Positions 47,386 to 57,787 of a stretch of 64,000 bases of DNA are shown one piece after another. The notes under the pieces were generated by a model. That model saw nothing but the letters and a program-made list of their open reading frames with translations, was not told where the DNA came from and made no database searches. The stretch covers positions 872,072,978-872,136,977 of the forward strand of contig NC_056743.1 of the NCBI RefSeq assembly GCF_019279795.1, read 5' to 3'. Within the stretch, counting starts at the first letter, position 1. Each line of letters opens with the position of its first letter. The DNA comes from Protopterus annectens (taxonomy: Eukaryota > Chordata > Ceratodontiformes > Protopteridae). Made by a program: the position numbers and the translations under genes.

Positions 47386-47926
47386 CACGCTAAACACGCG
47401 TTTTTCCAGCTTGTACCAACTCAGCACAGATCCTCGTGGTGGCCTGCAGAGTGATCCAAGCAGCAGAGAGCTAAAAGAGTGACTTTCTACCAGATATAAG
47501 TATTTTTGTGGCTTTCCCACTGTTATTTAAGCTAGCGACTGCATTTCGCCTGTTTTACTGCTACTTTAAGTGATTTCTGCATTTTACACTGTTTATTGCA
47601 CTTTAAGTTACTAATTGTTGCAAATTGTTTCTGTAGGCTACACACTAAAGTGCGCTAGCCGATTTACAGCATTTATAGCATTTACTGTCTGTTTTTTCCT
47701 TGTCTCTGTAATAAAACAAAAAAAAATCTCTTGTTTTCCTGCCTTACTGAACTAGAGTAGTCCAGTTTCAGAGTTGCTGATCCCTGGGCTTTGTTTTTAG
47801 TTCCTGTTACTGATTCATTGCCTTATTAGGGAGGAGGGAAGTTTCTTTGCTTACCAGTGGGAGTGGGAAGCACTGAGCAGCCTTTCTGTCCGATTTGGTG
47901 AAGTTTCAGCCAGAAACTAGTAGTCC

Positions 47927-47976
47927 ATTGGTTGTTTTGGGCCAATTCCTAGCTCCTTTCAGCCCCTGCTATAAAA
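47927..47976 (+). promoter_or_regulatory. CCAAT/TATA promoter-like cluster, unit 2
   Basis: Inverted CCAAT at 47927-47931, CCAAT at 47942-47946, TATAAAA at 47970-47976. AATAAA lies at 48291-48296. Confidence 0.6.
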
Positions 47977-48506
47977 CACGCTAAACACGCGTTTTCCAGC
48001 TTGTACCAACTCAGCACAGATCCTCGTGGTGGCCTGCAGAGTGATCCAAGCAGCAGAGAGCTAAAAGAGTGACTTTCTACCAGATATAAGTATTTTTGTG
48101 GCTTTCCCACTGTTATTTAAGCTAGCAACTGCATTTCGCCTGTTTTATTGCTACTTTAAGTGATTTCTGCATTTTACACTGTTTATTGCACTTTAAGTTA
48201 CTAATTGTTGCAAATTGTTTCTGTAGGCTACACACTAAAGTGCGCTAGCCGATTTACAGCAATTACTGTCTGTTTTTTCCTTATCTCTGTAATAAAACAA
48301 AAGAAATCTCTTGTTTTCCCGCCTTACTGAACTAGAGTAGTCCAGTTTCAGAGTTGCTGATCCCTGGGCTTTGTTTTTAGTTCCTGTTACTGATCCATTG
48401 CCTTATTAGGAAGGAGGGAAGTTTCTTTGCTTACCAGTGGGAGTGGGAAGCACTGAGCGGCCTTTTTGTCTGATTTGGTGAAGTTTCAGCCAGAAACTAG
48501 TAGTCC

Positions 48507-48557
48507 ATTGGTCGTTTTGGGCCAATTCCTAGCTCCCTTCAGCTCCCTGCTATAAAA
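48507..48557 (+). promoter_or_regulatory. CCAAT/TATA promoter-like cluster, unit 3, nearest to CR1-C
   Basis: Inverted CCAAT at 48507-48511, CCAAT at 48522-48526, TATAAAA at 48551-48557. A start 25-30 bases after the TATA would fall near 48580, at the beginning of the CR1-C unique leader. Confidence 0.62.
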
Positions 48558-48906
48558 CACGCTAAACGCGTAAGCCTTGATTTAGCTGAGTTACCACTGT
48601 TGCACACAAGAGCAGCGGCGGTTAAACAAGGTTAAACTATTTGGGCCATCTAAATTCCACTCTTCCAATTTTCCCTTAAAACTACCTTCCTCGAGCTGTA
48701 CTGCTGATCTAACCAGCATATCCTATAACTGAAAAGTTCATCTCTACTTGATTCCCAAGTAGACTATTCTCTATCTGTAAAGCCTAGCACTTACTCCTAC
48801 AGTACTTGCACCTTGATAAAGCACTCTTATTATAGATAGTACCCCACCAGCCTAAAACCCACTTCCCCGGAGTCCTTTGAAAGTCTCTTTATCTACTACT
48901 TCTAGT

Positions 48907-49845
48907 ATGTCGAGGGATCAGTTGCTAGTGTCCTCTCCAGCTCAACTGGTGAACCTGGGAATATTGAGGCAATGTTACAACTGCCTCATGTACACAGACA
49001 ATCCTCTCCTTCTCCCACAAAACACAAATACATGCGAGAGATGCAACTATACGGCCAAACTGGAGGCTGAGCTCTCTCAACATAGGACTGGCAAGACCAG
49101 ACAGGAGGAGAAGGTAACCACACACAATACATACCCAGTCACACATGGTACCATCACAACTTCAAATCATACACATACTCACACAAAGACATACTCGGAG
49201 GCTCTGATCAAAAATTTACCAAAACAGCAGAGGCCACCAAAGCAGACACCCAAACAACTACCACCTCACGACCCAACACATGCAACACATAGACCACACA
49301 GTCAGAGTGTCAAACAGTCACAGCCCTTAAGGCCAAACAAAATGCCAGACACACTTGTCATTGGTGATTCCATAGTCAGACACACTGACGTCCCGCTCAC
49401 CAGACTGAGTAAAGAGAAGGTCACAGTAAGCTGCCTGTCAGGCGCTAGAATCCGCCACATAACGCAAGCACTCAGGTCTCTCAACAGCAGGTACAAGTGC
49501 GACTCAGTCATTGTCCACGCTGGTGTCAACGACCTGAGACGCACCTCCTTGGACTACATGAAAAGGGACATCGAGGAGCTCTCTGATTATGTAGCCCAGG
49601 CAGGTATGACCCTGACCTTGAGCAGTATCCTACCTTCACCTAGAATGATGCCACAATACAGTGATAAGATGATCAGCTTTAATAATTGGCTTAAATTCTG
49701 GTGTCATTCAAAGGGGATCCAATGTCTGTCTGCCTGGGATGACATGCTGGACAAGCCACGCTGCCGCAAGGGACAGCTTGCACCTGTCACCCCTGGGCTT
49801 CCGGATATTGGCAAAGGCTCTTGCCACCCCATAGTGCCTTTTTAG
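48907..49845 (+). pseudogene. CR1-C ORF1 protein (C2-C2 zinc motif + SGNH esterase-like), frameshifted near the end
   Basis: The start ATG 48907 (MSRDQLLVSSPAQL) is preferred over an in-frame ATG at 48877 because CR1-A begins at the same residue. Residues 23-46 hold C-x2-C-x16-C-x2-C (CYNC...CERC), a zinc-binding motif like that known in CR1 ORF1p. After a Thr/Pro/His-rich linker come the esterase blocks LVIGDSIVRHTD (Ser intact), SGARIRHI and HAGVNDLR. One extra G near 49770 shifts the frame just before the D-x-x-H block, so the last 30 or so residues are out of frame and the catalytic Asp/His are lost. Otherwise it is open for about 290 codons. Confidence 0.85.
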
Positions 49846-49904
49846 GCAAGGCTCAAATTCTAAACCTACCACCCTAGAACACCAAAAGGAAAAAACTAAG
49901 GGTA

Positions 49905-52680
49905 ATGCTGCTCAATGCCAGAAGTCTCAATCTCAAGATGCACGCACTCGAGGCCCTTCTCAATATGGAGAACATCGATGTCTGTGCTGTGACAGAAACC
50001 TGGTTCAAGGCTCCTGAGAGCACCCCAGCACTAACAGGTTTCACCTCATATCATGCGTTCCGGCCCCAAAATCCGGACAACACCAAGAAAGGAGGGGTGT
50101 CCATATTCATAAAGGACACCCACACCTCAAGGTTGGTGGCAACGCATGATGCATCGGAGACCATCCAGGTGCAATTAACCATAGGCAAGACTGCTCTGCA
50201 ATTTGTAGCATGTTACAGGCCACCCTCTCAAACTCAGGAACCTCACATGGCCTTCCTGAAAACATTGGAGCGGATAAATGTATCTCCAAACACCATCATA
50301 CTAGGTGACTTTAACTACCCTAATATAGACTGGGAACACTACTCAAGCCCGAACACTCTAACCCAAAGATTCCTGGAGTTCATAAACTCAAATGCCATGG
50401 AACAACTAGTCACCATCCCCACAAGAGGAGAAAACATACTTGATCTCATCATCACGAACATGGGATCAAAATGTTCAACACCGAAGTATACCCCTCACTG
50501 GTGAGATCAGATCATAAACTAATCTCGCTGGAGGTCCTCATCCCGCCCCACCTGAAACAAAAAGACCACAGTGAAAAACTTCTCAAAAGCCGATTTCACA
50601 CTTCTAAAACTAGTGTGGTCTCCTTTAAGGCCCCTGAGCCAGTGGTAAACATTACTCAAACCGCTGAATCACTTACAAATGCCTTCTACCAGCACCTACA
50701 GGACTGCATGGATCAGGCAATCCCAAACAAAACTAAGACTCTCTGTACCAAAGGCAAGCGTCCAGTCTGGTGGACCCCAGCCATAAACAAGCTCTACAAC
50801 AAAAGGAGGAAGCTACTACAAGATAGAGCAAAATCCTTGAAAGGTAAGACACCTTTGATCATTATAAGTAAAAACTAAGAGCTCTCATAAAATCATCCAA
50901 GGCAAATTTTGAGAGAAAAATCGCCAAGGACTCTAAAGAGAATCATAAGGCCTTCTTTAGCTATGTTAGAAACCTAGGAGGAAACTCCCAGATATGCTCA
51001 GAATTAGTTCAAAATGATGTGAAAATTACTGAACCTACACACATTGCCAACATACTGGCTGACAGGTTCAGTGCAAACTTCTCCCCTCCCCCAAAAGGAG
51101 AGATATCTATTCCAGAGGATTGTAGCCCCCAAACATCTCCAACGCCCAGGTGAGAACTGCCCTCACTAAGGCAAAAACACAGCATCCATGGGACCGGATG
51201 GTGTCCCCGGCTGTGTGCTTCATGAACTCAATGAGGAATTAAACCCACAGTTAGGACAGCTGTTTAATCTTAGCCTCACCTCAGGATACGCACCCAAGGA
51301 GTGGCGCACGGCGACTGTGGTCCCACTTCATAAGGGCGGTGCCTCCACAGACCCTGGAAATTACCGCCCCATTAGCTTGACAAGCCTTATCTGCAAAGCC
51401 ATGGAGAGGATCATAATGGAACTCATAAATAAAGACATAGGGAACTTGCAGACTTTGGATCCAACTCAGTTTGGCTTTGTCAAAGGCAGATCCTGCCTCT
51501 TAAACTTGGTTGACTTTTTCGAGACAGTCACCAAGGCCATTGATGAGGGAAAGGCAGTCCATACAGCCTACCTCGACCTGGCAAAGGCCTTCGACACAAT
51601 ACCCCACTCAGGTATCATCGAAAAACTCATCAGCTTGAATGTAAACCCATACATCACAAGATGGGTTGCAAACTGGCTAAGTGACAGAACCCACAGGGTC
51701 AGAGTTGCTGGAGCCATGTCAGACTCAAAGCCTGTCACAAGTGGTGTCCCACAGGGCTCAGTCCTGGGTCCACTCTTGTTCGGCATCTACTTTTCTGAAG
51801 TACAAGCAAACACAGGAGGGTTATGGCTGACAAAGTTTGCAGATGACTGCAAACTGGGCGCCATAGTCGAAAACACATCTGACACAGATATCCTCCAGAA
51901 GGGCCTCACAGAAATGGATAACTGGTGCCAGAGCCATGGCCTGAAGTTAAACGCCAAAAATGCATAGTCATACCCTTTGGGAAAAACAAGGCTACCCTAG
52001 CTACCATATAGGTGGCAATCCACTGAGCACAGAAAAGTCATCAGAGATCTGGGGACCCAGGTTGACAGTAGCCTTCGCTTGACACTCATGTTGCTAAAGT
52101 AGTTAGGAAAACCTTCTATATCACCCACCTGATCATGAAGGGATTCACATCTAGATCAAGGGAGGTCATCGTCCCCTGTACTCATCACTTATTAGACCTA
52201 TGATTGAGTACAATGCCCGTTCGAATGTATCTGACCAGACACCTGCTGCAGCTTGAAAGGCCCCAAAAGTTCCTCACCAAAAGGATAAAGGGTCTCAAAA
52301 ATATGTCTTATGCTGCCCGACTGAAAGAACTCCAGCTCTATTCAGTCTCATACCGCTTGCTCAGAGGTGACCTGTGCCTGACATATAAGGCCATGTCAAA
52401 CCCAGATTTGATGAATATGCTTCACCTCAAAAAATCTAGATCCCTCAGAACCACAAGGGCGGGAGACTTAAACCTTGACACGGTTATAAATAGAACGTGC
52501 TGGAGGGACAGATTCATCACCCAGAGACTCCCTATGCTGTGGAACAAAATCCCGGTACATGTGAGGCAGAGCACCTCTCTGGTCTTGTTCAAGAGGAATC
52601 TTGACCAATGGATGGGAGATTGCAGATATACCCCAGGGATTACTTCAGCGTCACTGCTTGACAGAGGCACAGCAAAATGA
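49905..52680 (+). pseudogene. CR1-C ORF2 (APE endonuclease + reverse transcriptase), several frameshifts
   Basis: Starts MLLNARSLNLKMHALE, 59 bases after the ORF1 stop. APE blocks: AVTETWFKAPEST, ILGDFNYPNIDW, SDHKLISLEV. After shifts near 50490 and 50875, the RT part 51188-51967 is open: MGPDGVPGCV, GNYRPISLTSLICKAMERI, AYLDLAKAFDTIPHSGI, GVPQGSVLGPLLFGIYF, LTKFADDCKLGAI. Between 51960 and 52215 a series of single-base losses relative to CR1-A destroys the frame. The C-terminal 52204-52680 is open again and ends LLDRGTAK. Total length is about 920 codons, normal for CR1. The clustered losses may be assembly errors. Confidence 0.87.
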
Positions 52681-52793
52681 TAGGCATAGTTTTTATTCAA
52701 ACTAAAGGGGTGGCAAAAGCCACAAAACTATGGGCTAGGCTTATAAATGCCCTTGGGCAGATAGCCTAGTATGAACCTATGAACCTATGAACA

Positions 52794-53030
52794 TAACTAC
52801 AGATGTTTAAATTTTATTTTGTCTTTTGATAATTTTTTACTTTGTCTTTTAAATATTATTGTATAATCTCATTTTTTCTGAACACGTCAAAGTATTTATC
52901 AGTTTTCTGTATCTAATTATTTGTATTACTGGAGCTTTTCTGCATGGTTCTCCACTGAAAACATGCCACAACCCCAGCTGGACTAACCTGGTTAACAAAT
53001 GTCAATAAATAAATAAAAATAAATAAGTAC
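52794..53030 (+). mobile_element. L2-clade LINE, copy 5, right part (3' end)
   Basis: The L2 3' UTR resumes directly after the CR1-C tail and ends with TACTGGAGCTTTTCTGCATG, TTCTCCACTGAAAACATGCC, AACCTGGTTAACAAATGTCA and (AAAT)n. It is in the same orientation and at the same level of divergence as 44930-47235, so the two parts were once joined. Confidence 0.75.
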
Positions 53031-54039
53031 ATGTTCAGACAGAGACAGAGAGACCCCCTCACACAGACGCAACGTGTTCATTAACAATAAATGTACTTAC
53101 ATACATGTCTTTTGGATGTGGAAAGAAAGTAAAGTATCAGCTAAAATCCCATGTGGACACACAGAAAACAAGCAGACTCTCCACAAAACACACTCTAGCT
53201 GGGAATTAAGCAAGACAGCTGGGCACAGAGAGTTATTACTCCAGTATAGTCAGCAATGTGACCAGGAAGATTCATACCCCTAAAGTCCACCTACTACCAA
53301 GACAACAAACATTCTTCCTCCGTAATTACACCCAGTCACTATTACTAGGATTAAACAGATATAGTGCTACTTAAATATTTTTATTTACTTTTGTTGATCA
53401 GGTTAATAATACCAGCCATGTGGTATATTTTCAAGGGAGGCCCAAAGTGTTTTTATACACAAAAGGGAAGCTTGGCTAGAACACCAAGGAAGTGCCTCTT
53501 CTCTTTTTGAGAATCTAACCTACAACCATCCCAGGCAATGAAGCACAGCATCTGAGGAGTACAACCCCCCCCCAATGCTACACTACAGTGTCAGTACTGA
53601 AGATGACTGCAAGCATCTGGTGTGTGGGGATACAACCCACACCCTTCCGATCTTGCAAGCATCAGGCATGTGTGCTACCTTTTGAATCACTTTCTTGGTT
53701 TGATATCTGTACATAAACTCTACCATCATGTTTATCAAACTACTTGTTCCATAGTTCATTCTTGGCTCATACAGAGGTAAGAAGTCCTACTGTACCCATA
53801 ATGGTGATGCTGAAACATCTATGGAAGAAACCTACAGGCCCACTGACTCCTCTTAACAAGATGGATGTTGTGTTATACCAAATCTCTGATCTCCTTCAAA
53901 ACAACATACCTCCCACAACTCAGTATAAACTCAGGGCCATGACAAGCATTACTAGGATAAAACCCATAGACAATTGTATTAGTGATACAGAAGTAGGTAC
54001 TATGTCAGAACCTTTTTCTGTGTCTGTTGGAATGCCTTT
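53031..54039. other. Unassigned DNA with an inverted L2-like 3' tail
   Basis: At about 53366-53470 a worn minus-strand L2 end is visible (TTATTTACTTTTGTTGATCA, GGGAGGCCCAAAGTG). The open frame at 53744-54097 merges into the LINE relic that follows. No other features. Confidence 0.45.
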
Positions 54040-54390
54040 AACACAGTGCACTACTCTGTCATTCTTGTGTGACTTGAAGGAGTATTTTGACACCTAAACC
54101 ACAGCACGACTGCCCAGTTACCGCTGAAGAGGCTGCCTAAAACAATACTTGCTCAACAACATGCGTAGTACATGCAGGCATTCTGCAAGTGATCAGTTTG
54201 GGTCTCTCACTGTTCTCCCTACATATAAACTCTACAAAGTATTTTACTGGTGCAGAGTAGATAATTCACTCACCCAGTATGTGGATGACTCTACTCTTAT
54301 TTACCATGAAAAAAAGCATGTAGTCAGTCACAACTACACTGCAAAATGTGACAGCTTAACTCACCAGCTGACCCAACAGTAACCAGTAGT
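54040..54390 (+). pseudogene. Decayed LINE reverse-transcriptase fragment
   Basis: Across frames: FLCDLKEYFDT (for the usual LDL-x-x-AFDT), LSLFSLHIN (for LGPLLFSLYIN) and LTQYVDDSTLIYHEKK (for QYADDST). Order and spacing fit the RT palm of an L2- or CR1-like element. Too decayed to assign to a clade. Confidence 0.55.
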
Positions 54391-54967
54391 TAGTAAACAA
54401 AAACAAAGGCAATATTCTACTCTATTAAAGGTAAACTAGCTGACAGCTAGATCTATATTCAGACTGGCACAAGATCTACATTTTGTTTGAAAAAAGGTTT
54501 CACTTAAAGTGCCTCATTGTGCCTAATTGTCTGCTTAGAACAAATCATGCCTTTCTGAGTGTAGGTTTGACCAGACTATTAAACAAGGTCAGCAAGACTT
54601 GGAGCTCTCCTCTGTTTAGCTAGCCACCTCCTGAAACTAGTATGTGGTGCTGTAGGCATTGAAACAACTGCAATGCAGCTGTGCTCTACAACTGTATTAC
54701 ATGCACTCCTACTGATGCCAAGGCAAATATCAATGTTTGGCATTAAAAAAACTATTAAATGGAAAGAAAGAGAGATGCCTACAGCAAATTATCATTCACA
54801 CAACCTCTGTATGATGGGCCTATATTATAACAGTTACACAAACTCCACTCCACACACCTTCAGATAGAAACAACTCTGATCCAAAACAATACCAAAACAG
54901 CAAAATCTTCAGAAGTCAGGAATCAAAAAACAGGAGCCAAAGTCAAATCCAAAAGCAAATCTTTATT

Positions 54968-54998
54968 CTCCAGCGTCTCGGTGTAACCACCTTTCAAG
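54968..54998 (-). ncRNA. Hammerhead-like relic downstream of a Penelope-like fragment
   Basis: On the minus strand: CTTGAAA (54998-54992; hammerhead box CTGANGA degraded), a perfect 4-bp stem GGTG-GTTA-CACC (54991-54980), then GAGA (54979-54976; consensus GAAA) and CGCTGG. This copies the order of a hammerhead core with two damaged boxes. PLEs are known to carry hammerheads in their terminal regions, and the PLE fragment at 55.1-55.6 kb lies upstream on the same strand. Confidence 0.45.
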
Positions 54999-55020
54999 AG
55001 TATACATTCTCACTGAAAGA

Positions 55021-55023
<3 letters not shown>

Positions 55024-55076
<53 letters not shown>
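55024..55076. repeat. (TA)n microsatellite
   Basis: About 26 TA units between the PLE fragment and its hammerhead-like relic. Confidence 0.95.
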
Positions 55077-55078
<2 letters not shown>

Positions 55079-55099
55079 TCATAGCAATTAATTAAGCAA

Positions 55100-55600
55100 T
55101 TAATTAAACAATTATGTTCAAAAAAGTTTTAAAGCAGACACCTCCAGTTTATTTCATTATTCAGTCCACAGGGTGTCATTGTATTGTACTTCAAAATAAA
55201 AATACTTTCCTTATATTGTAAGTTATATTTCAAAGCATTTTCATCATTACAAAGACATTTCACATTTTCTAAAACTGTTCCTGTTAAAAATGAAGCATCA
55301 CTATTATGATAAACACTAAAATGTGTGGCAATAAATTTATTTTCCATTTTATGTCTTATGTCTCTAATGTGCTCACCTAACCTAATACGAAACTCTCTTT
55401 TAGTTTCAGCTATATAATATAATCCACAGGGACAGTGTAAAGCATACACAACTCCCTTGCTTCTACAGGTAAAACTATCTCTTATTGTGAACCTAATGTT
55501 GTTAATATAATTAAATGTTCTAGGTCATTATCATGTCTAATGATCCTGAAGGTAATATTTTGTTTTATAATACAGCGACACTATTTCTTTTAATGCCTTC
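55100..55600 (-). pseudogene. Penelope-like element, GIY-YIG endonuclease fragment (PLE-1)
   Basis: On the minus strand, CRSKGVVYALHCPCGLYYIA then ETKREFRIRLGEHIRDIRHK is the GIY-YIG core of a PLE: VVYAL for GIY, YYIA for YIG (Gly changed to Ala), the Arg of RIRLGEH, and the CPCG block typical of PLE endonucleases. It runs to LLKYNT...NEINWRCLL at 55129. The open part is 106 codons with a start that is not original. No RT domain is nearby. In intact PLEs this domain follows the RT and cuts target DNA. Confidence 0.8.
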
Positions 55601-56705
55601 ATCTAATGTGGCAAGCCTGAACAGGTGGTAGGTATTGAAACCCTGCACTGATAGGGTGCTCTCAAATGTCTTCATGACAATGCATATATTGATGCAATCC
55701 ACATATTTATATATATATTGGACTCCACTCTACGAATGAAACTAGAAGTTAAGCCAATTGTTTTAGTCAATAATCTTTTGTTTTGTATTGCAGCATCATT
55801 CTCAATGGTAAAATGCTTCTCAGGGCTAAGTTCATACCAGCCTTTGTCTCATACTCATTGCTCCATCATGTCTCTCTTCATGTATTCCAGGGAGGTATGT
55901 CTCACTTGCATGATATGGTGAATTCTGGTACCTGTTAGGCAACTAGCCTTGACCCTCTCTTTATTTAGCCTAGTGAGGGGTGCATCTGTGCATCTCACTA
56001 TGGAGTCGCCTAGGACTAAGATGTTGGATTGCATGGAGGTTTACTTTATGGGAATTTCAATTTGAGACACTGAGAGCCTTAGATGTATGTTTCATGGTGG
56101 GTGCTGCCTGAGTTGAGTGTTTATGAGGTTGCTGAGGGTATCCGTTTCATAGGTTAAGTTTTGGAGATATTTGTGGTTTAGGCAGGTTACTTTTAAGAGC
56201 CGCAGCATAGGTATTTATATGTATTTGGTCTGTATTGTATGTGTAATATGTTTATTGTTTCTTGCCGACAGCTTATTTTCCATTTGTAGTTGTTGTATGT
56301 GAGAGCTTTGCCTGTAACAACATTATGAAACTACATCTCTAAAGCAATGTGTCAGCTTGTTTAAATAGGAGGTGGTTGTCAGTAAACATGAGACAACTGC
56401 TTCATTGTTTCAGAATGCCCATTTCAACTAAACTGATTATAGAGACAGCTAGAAGGTGTACATTACTGTTTACAGGTGCATATCAATGTGGGCTGATGGG
56501 AAAGAAACACCTATGAGGTTTGAAGTTGATTACTGGAGGTGTTTTCTGTCTGCTGCTGGACTGCTCACAGCTAGGAGTCAGTGATTCTTCATTCATTTTC
56601 TCACCAGAAGCAAAGAGTAGCAATAATCCCAAGATGCTTTGAGAAGGAGAATTAACCTAGATGTTTATGGGTTAAGTATCCTCGCTAAAGTCTTCTGTTG
56701 GTAGT
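55601..56705. other. Unassigned DNA
   Basis: No recognised features. The first 150 bases may still belong to PLE-1. Confidence 0.45.
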
Positions 56706-57722
56706 GTGACACTGCCAGCCCAGCTATCTGGAATTTTGTAAATAATTCTATATCATTTGTGAATATTGATATGATTTATATAGAACTGTATGTTATGTAC
56801 TGAGCTTCAAGAATGTAACCACAGCATACCCTGCTGGAACATAGAAGATTCATTTATAAAACTTCAAGAAAATAAATGCTTTATGATGTGCTATAAAAGT
56901 TAGTTTCATTGCAGCAAGAAGACAGGATGTCTAGAGCTAGAAGCTTTTTCTATTGTCTTGCAGAGAAGTATTTACTATGTTTAAAATGTAAAGTGTTTAT
57001 TGCTCTATCACTTCCTAGCAGCTGAACATCTGAGAGATATGTATTTTTAACACAGGGATGTTAGTTTCTGGTTAAGCTTGGGAACTAAAGTCAGGTGAAA
57101 AAGTGATGTCATACAAGCTAACACATCAGTAATATGTAATACTGATTTAAGAACTCTCTCAGAGAGAGAATTTGCATGTTGTATCTTGTCTTGGACCTAG
57201 AAACATCAACTCATCATCAGCACTATATCTACACTTGTTGTAAGTAAGACTTAGGGCATAGTATCTCTCTTAGATATAGACAGGAATATAGTAAAGATTA
57301 GTTTAGATGTTTTCTGTATTTATTTGAGACTGCCCTGCAATGTTATTTTAAAGTATTTCCTGTGATTTTGAACTCGGTGGTTACTGTGCTGATTGAATAT
57401 TGTCTTGTTCTTTTATTATTAAATATATTTAAACCTATCTTTGTGGCTGATATTTGTGAGACATATTTAAGAGTACTTGCATATGTATTTGGTGACACTG
57501 TACAGGCTACTCCTAAATAGCCTTGCTCTTGGTTACACTTACCATTTGGATAATAGCAACATTATACAGTAGGACTGTTCACCCTTTGGGAAGGGCCTTA
57601 AAGTTGCTGATAGGGGGTTCTGGGGCAGTGAGAACTACCTTATGATCTGGGCAGAAGGGGCATATCAAGTAAACCTGTGCCAGACTTTCCCAGGTATGTG
57701 TTTGTGTACAAATCAAATCTCA

Positions 57723-57787
<65 letters not shown>

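Larger units (their letters stand above)
47236..48567 (+). repeat. Tandem promoter-like units (2.3 copies) upstream of CR1-C
   Basis: Unit 1 is 47236-47827 (592 bp), unit 2 is 47828-48407 (580 bp) and unit 3 is 48408 to about 48567 (partial). Units 1 and 2 look about 97-98% identical by eye, with one deletion of about 9 bases. Each contains ATTGG and CCAAT, then TATAAAA about 30 bases later, and units 1 and 2 have AATAAA some 330 bases further on. Unit 3 is fused, 11 bases after its TATA box, to the unique 5' UTR of CR1-C. The arrangement recalls the 5' monomers of mouse L1. It could alternatively derive from LTRs. CR1-A has no such units. Confidence 0.85.
48568..52793 (+). mobile_element. 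CR1-clade LINE, copy C, full-length with both ORFs (disrupted)
   Basis: Unique 5' UTR 48568-48906, ORF1 48907-49845, ORF2 49905-52680, and a 3' UTR with hairpin GTGGC-AAAA-GCCAC at 52710-52723. The end is made of ATGAACCT units (AGTATGAACCTATGAACCTA) near 52793. It lies inside L2 copy 5, whose 3' end continues immediately after. Together with its promoter units the insertion is about 5.5 kb. It is of the same subfamily as CR1-D and differs from A/B/E in the 3' UTR. Frameshifts in both ORFs disable it. Confidence 0.9.

Noticed and set aside
57480-57510. TTTGGTGACACTGTACAGGC as a primer-binding site for R3
   Set aside because: It starts with TGG after a possible LTR end but does not match the 3' end of a tRNA that I can name, so it was not annotated.
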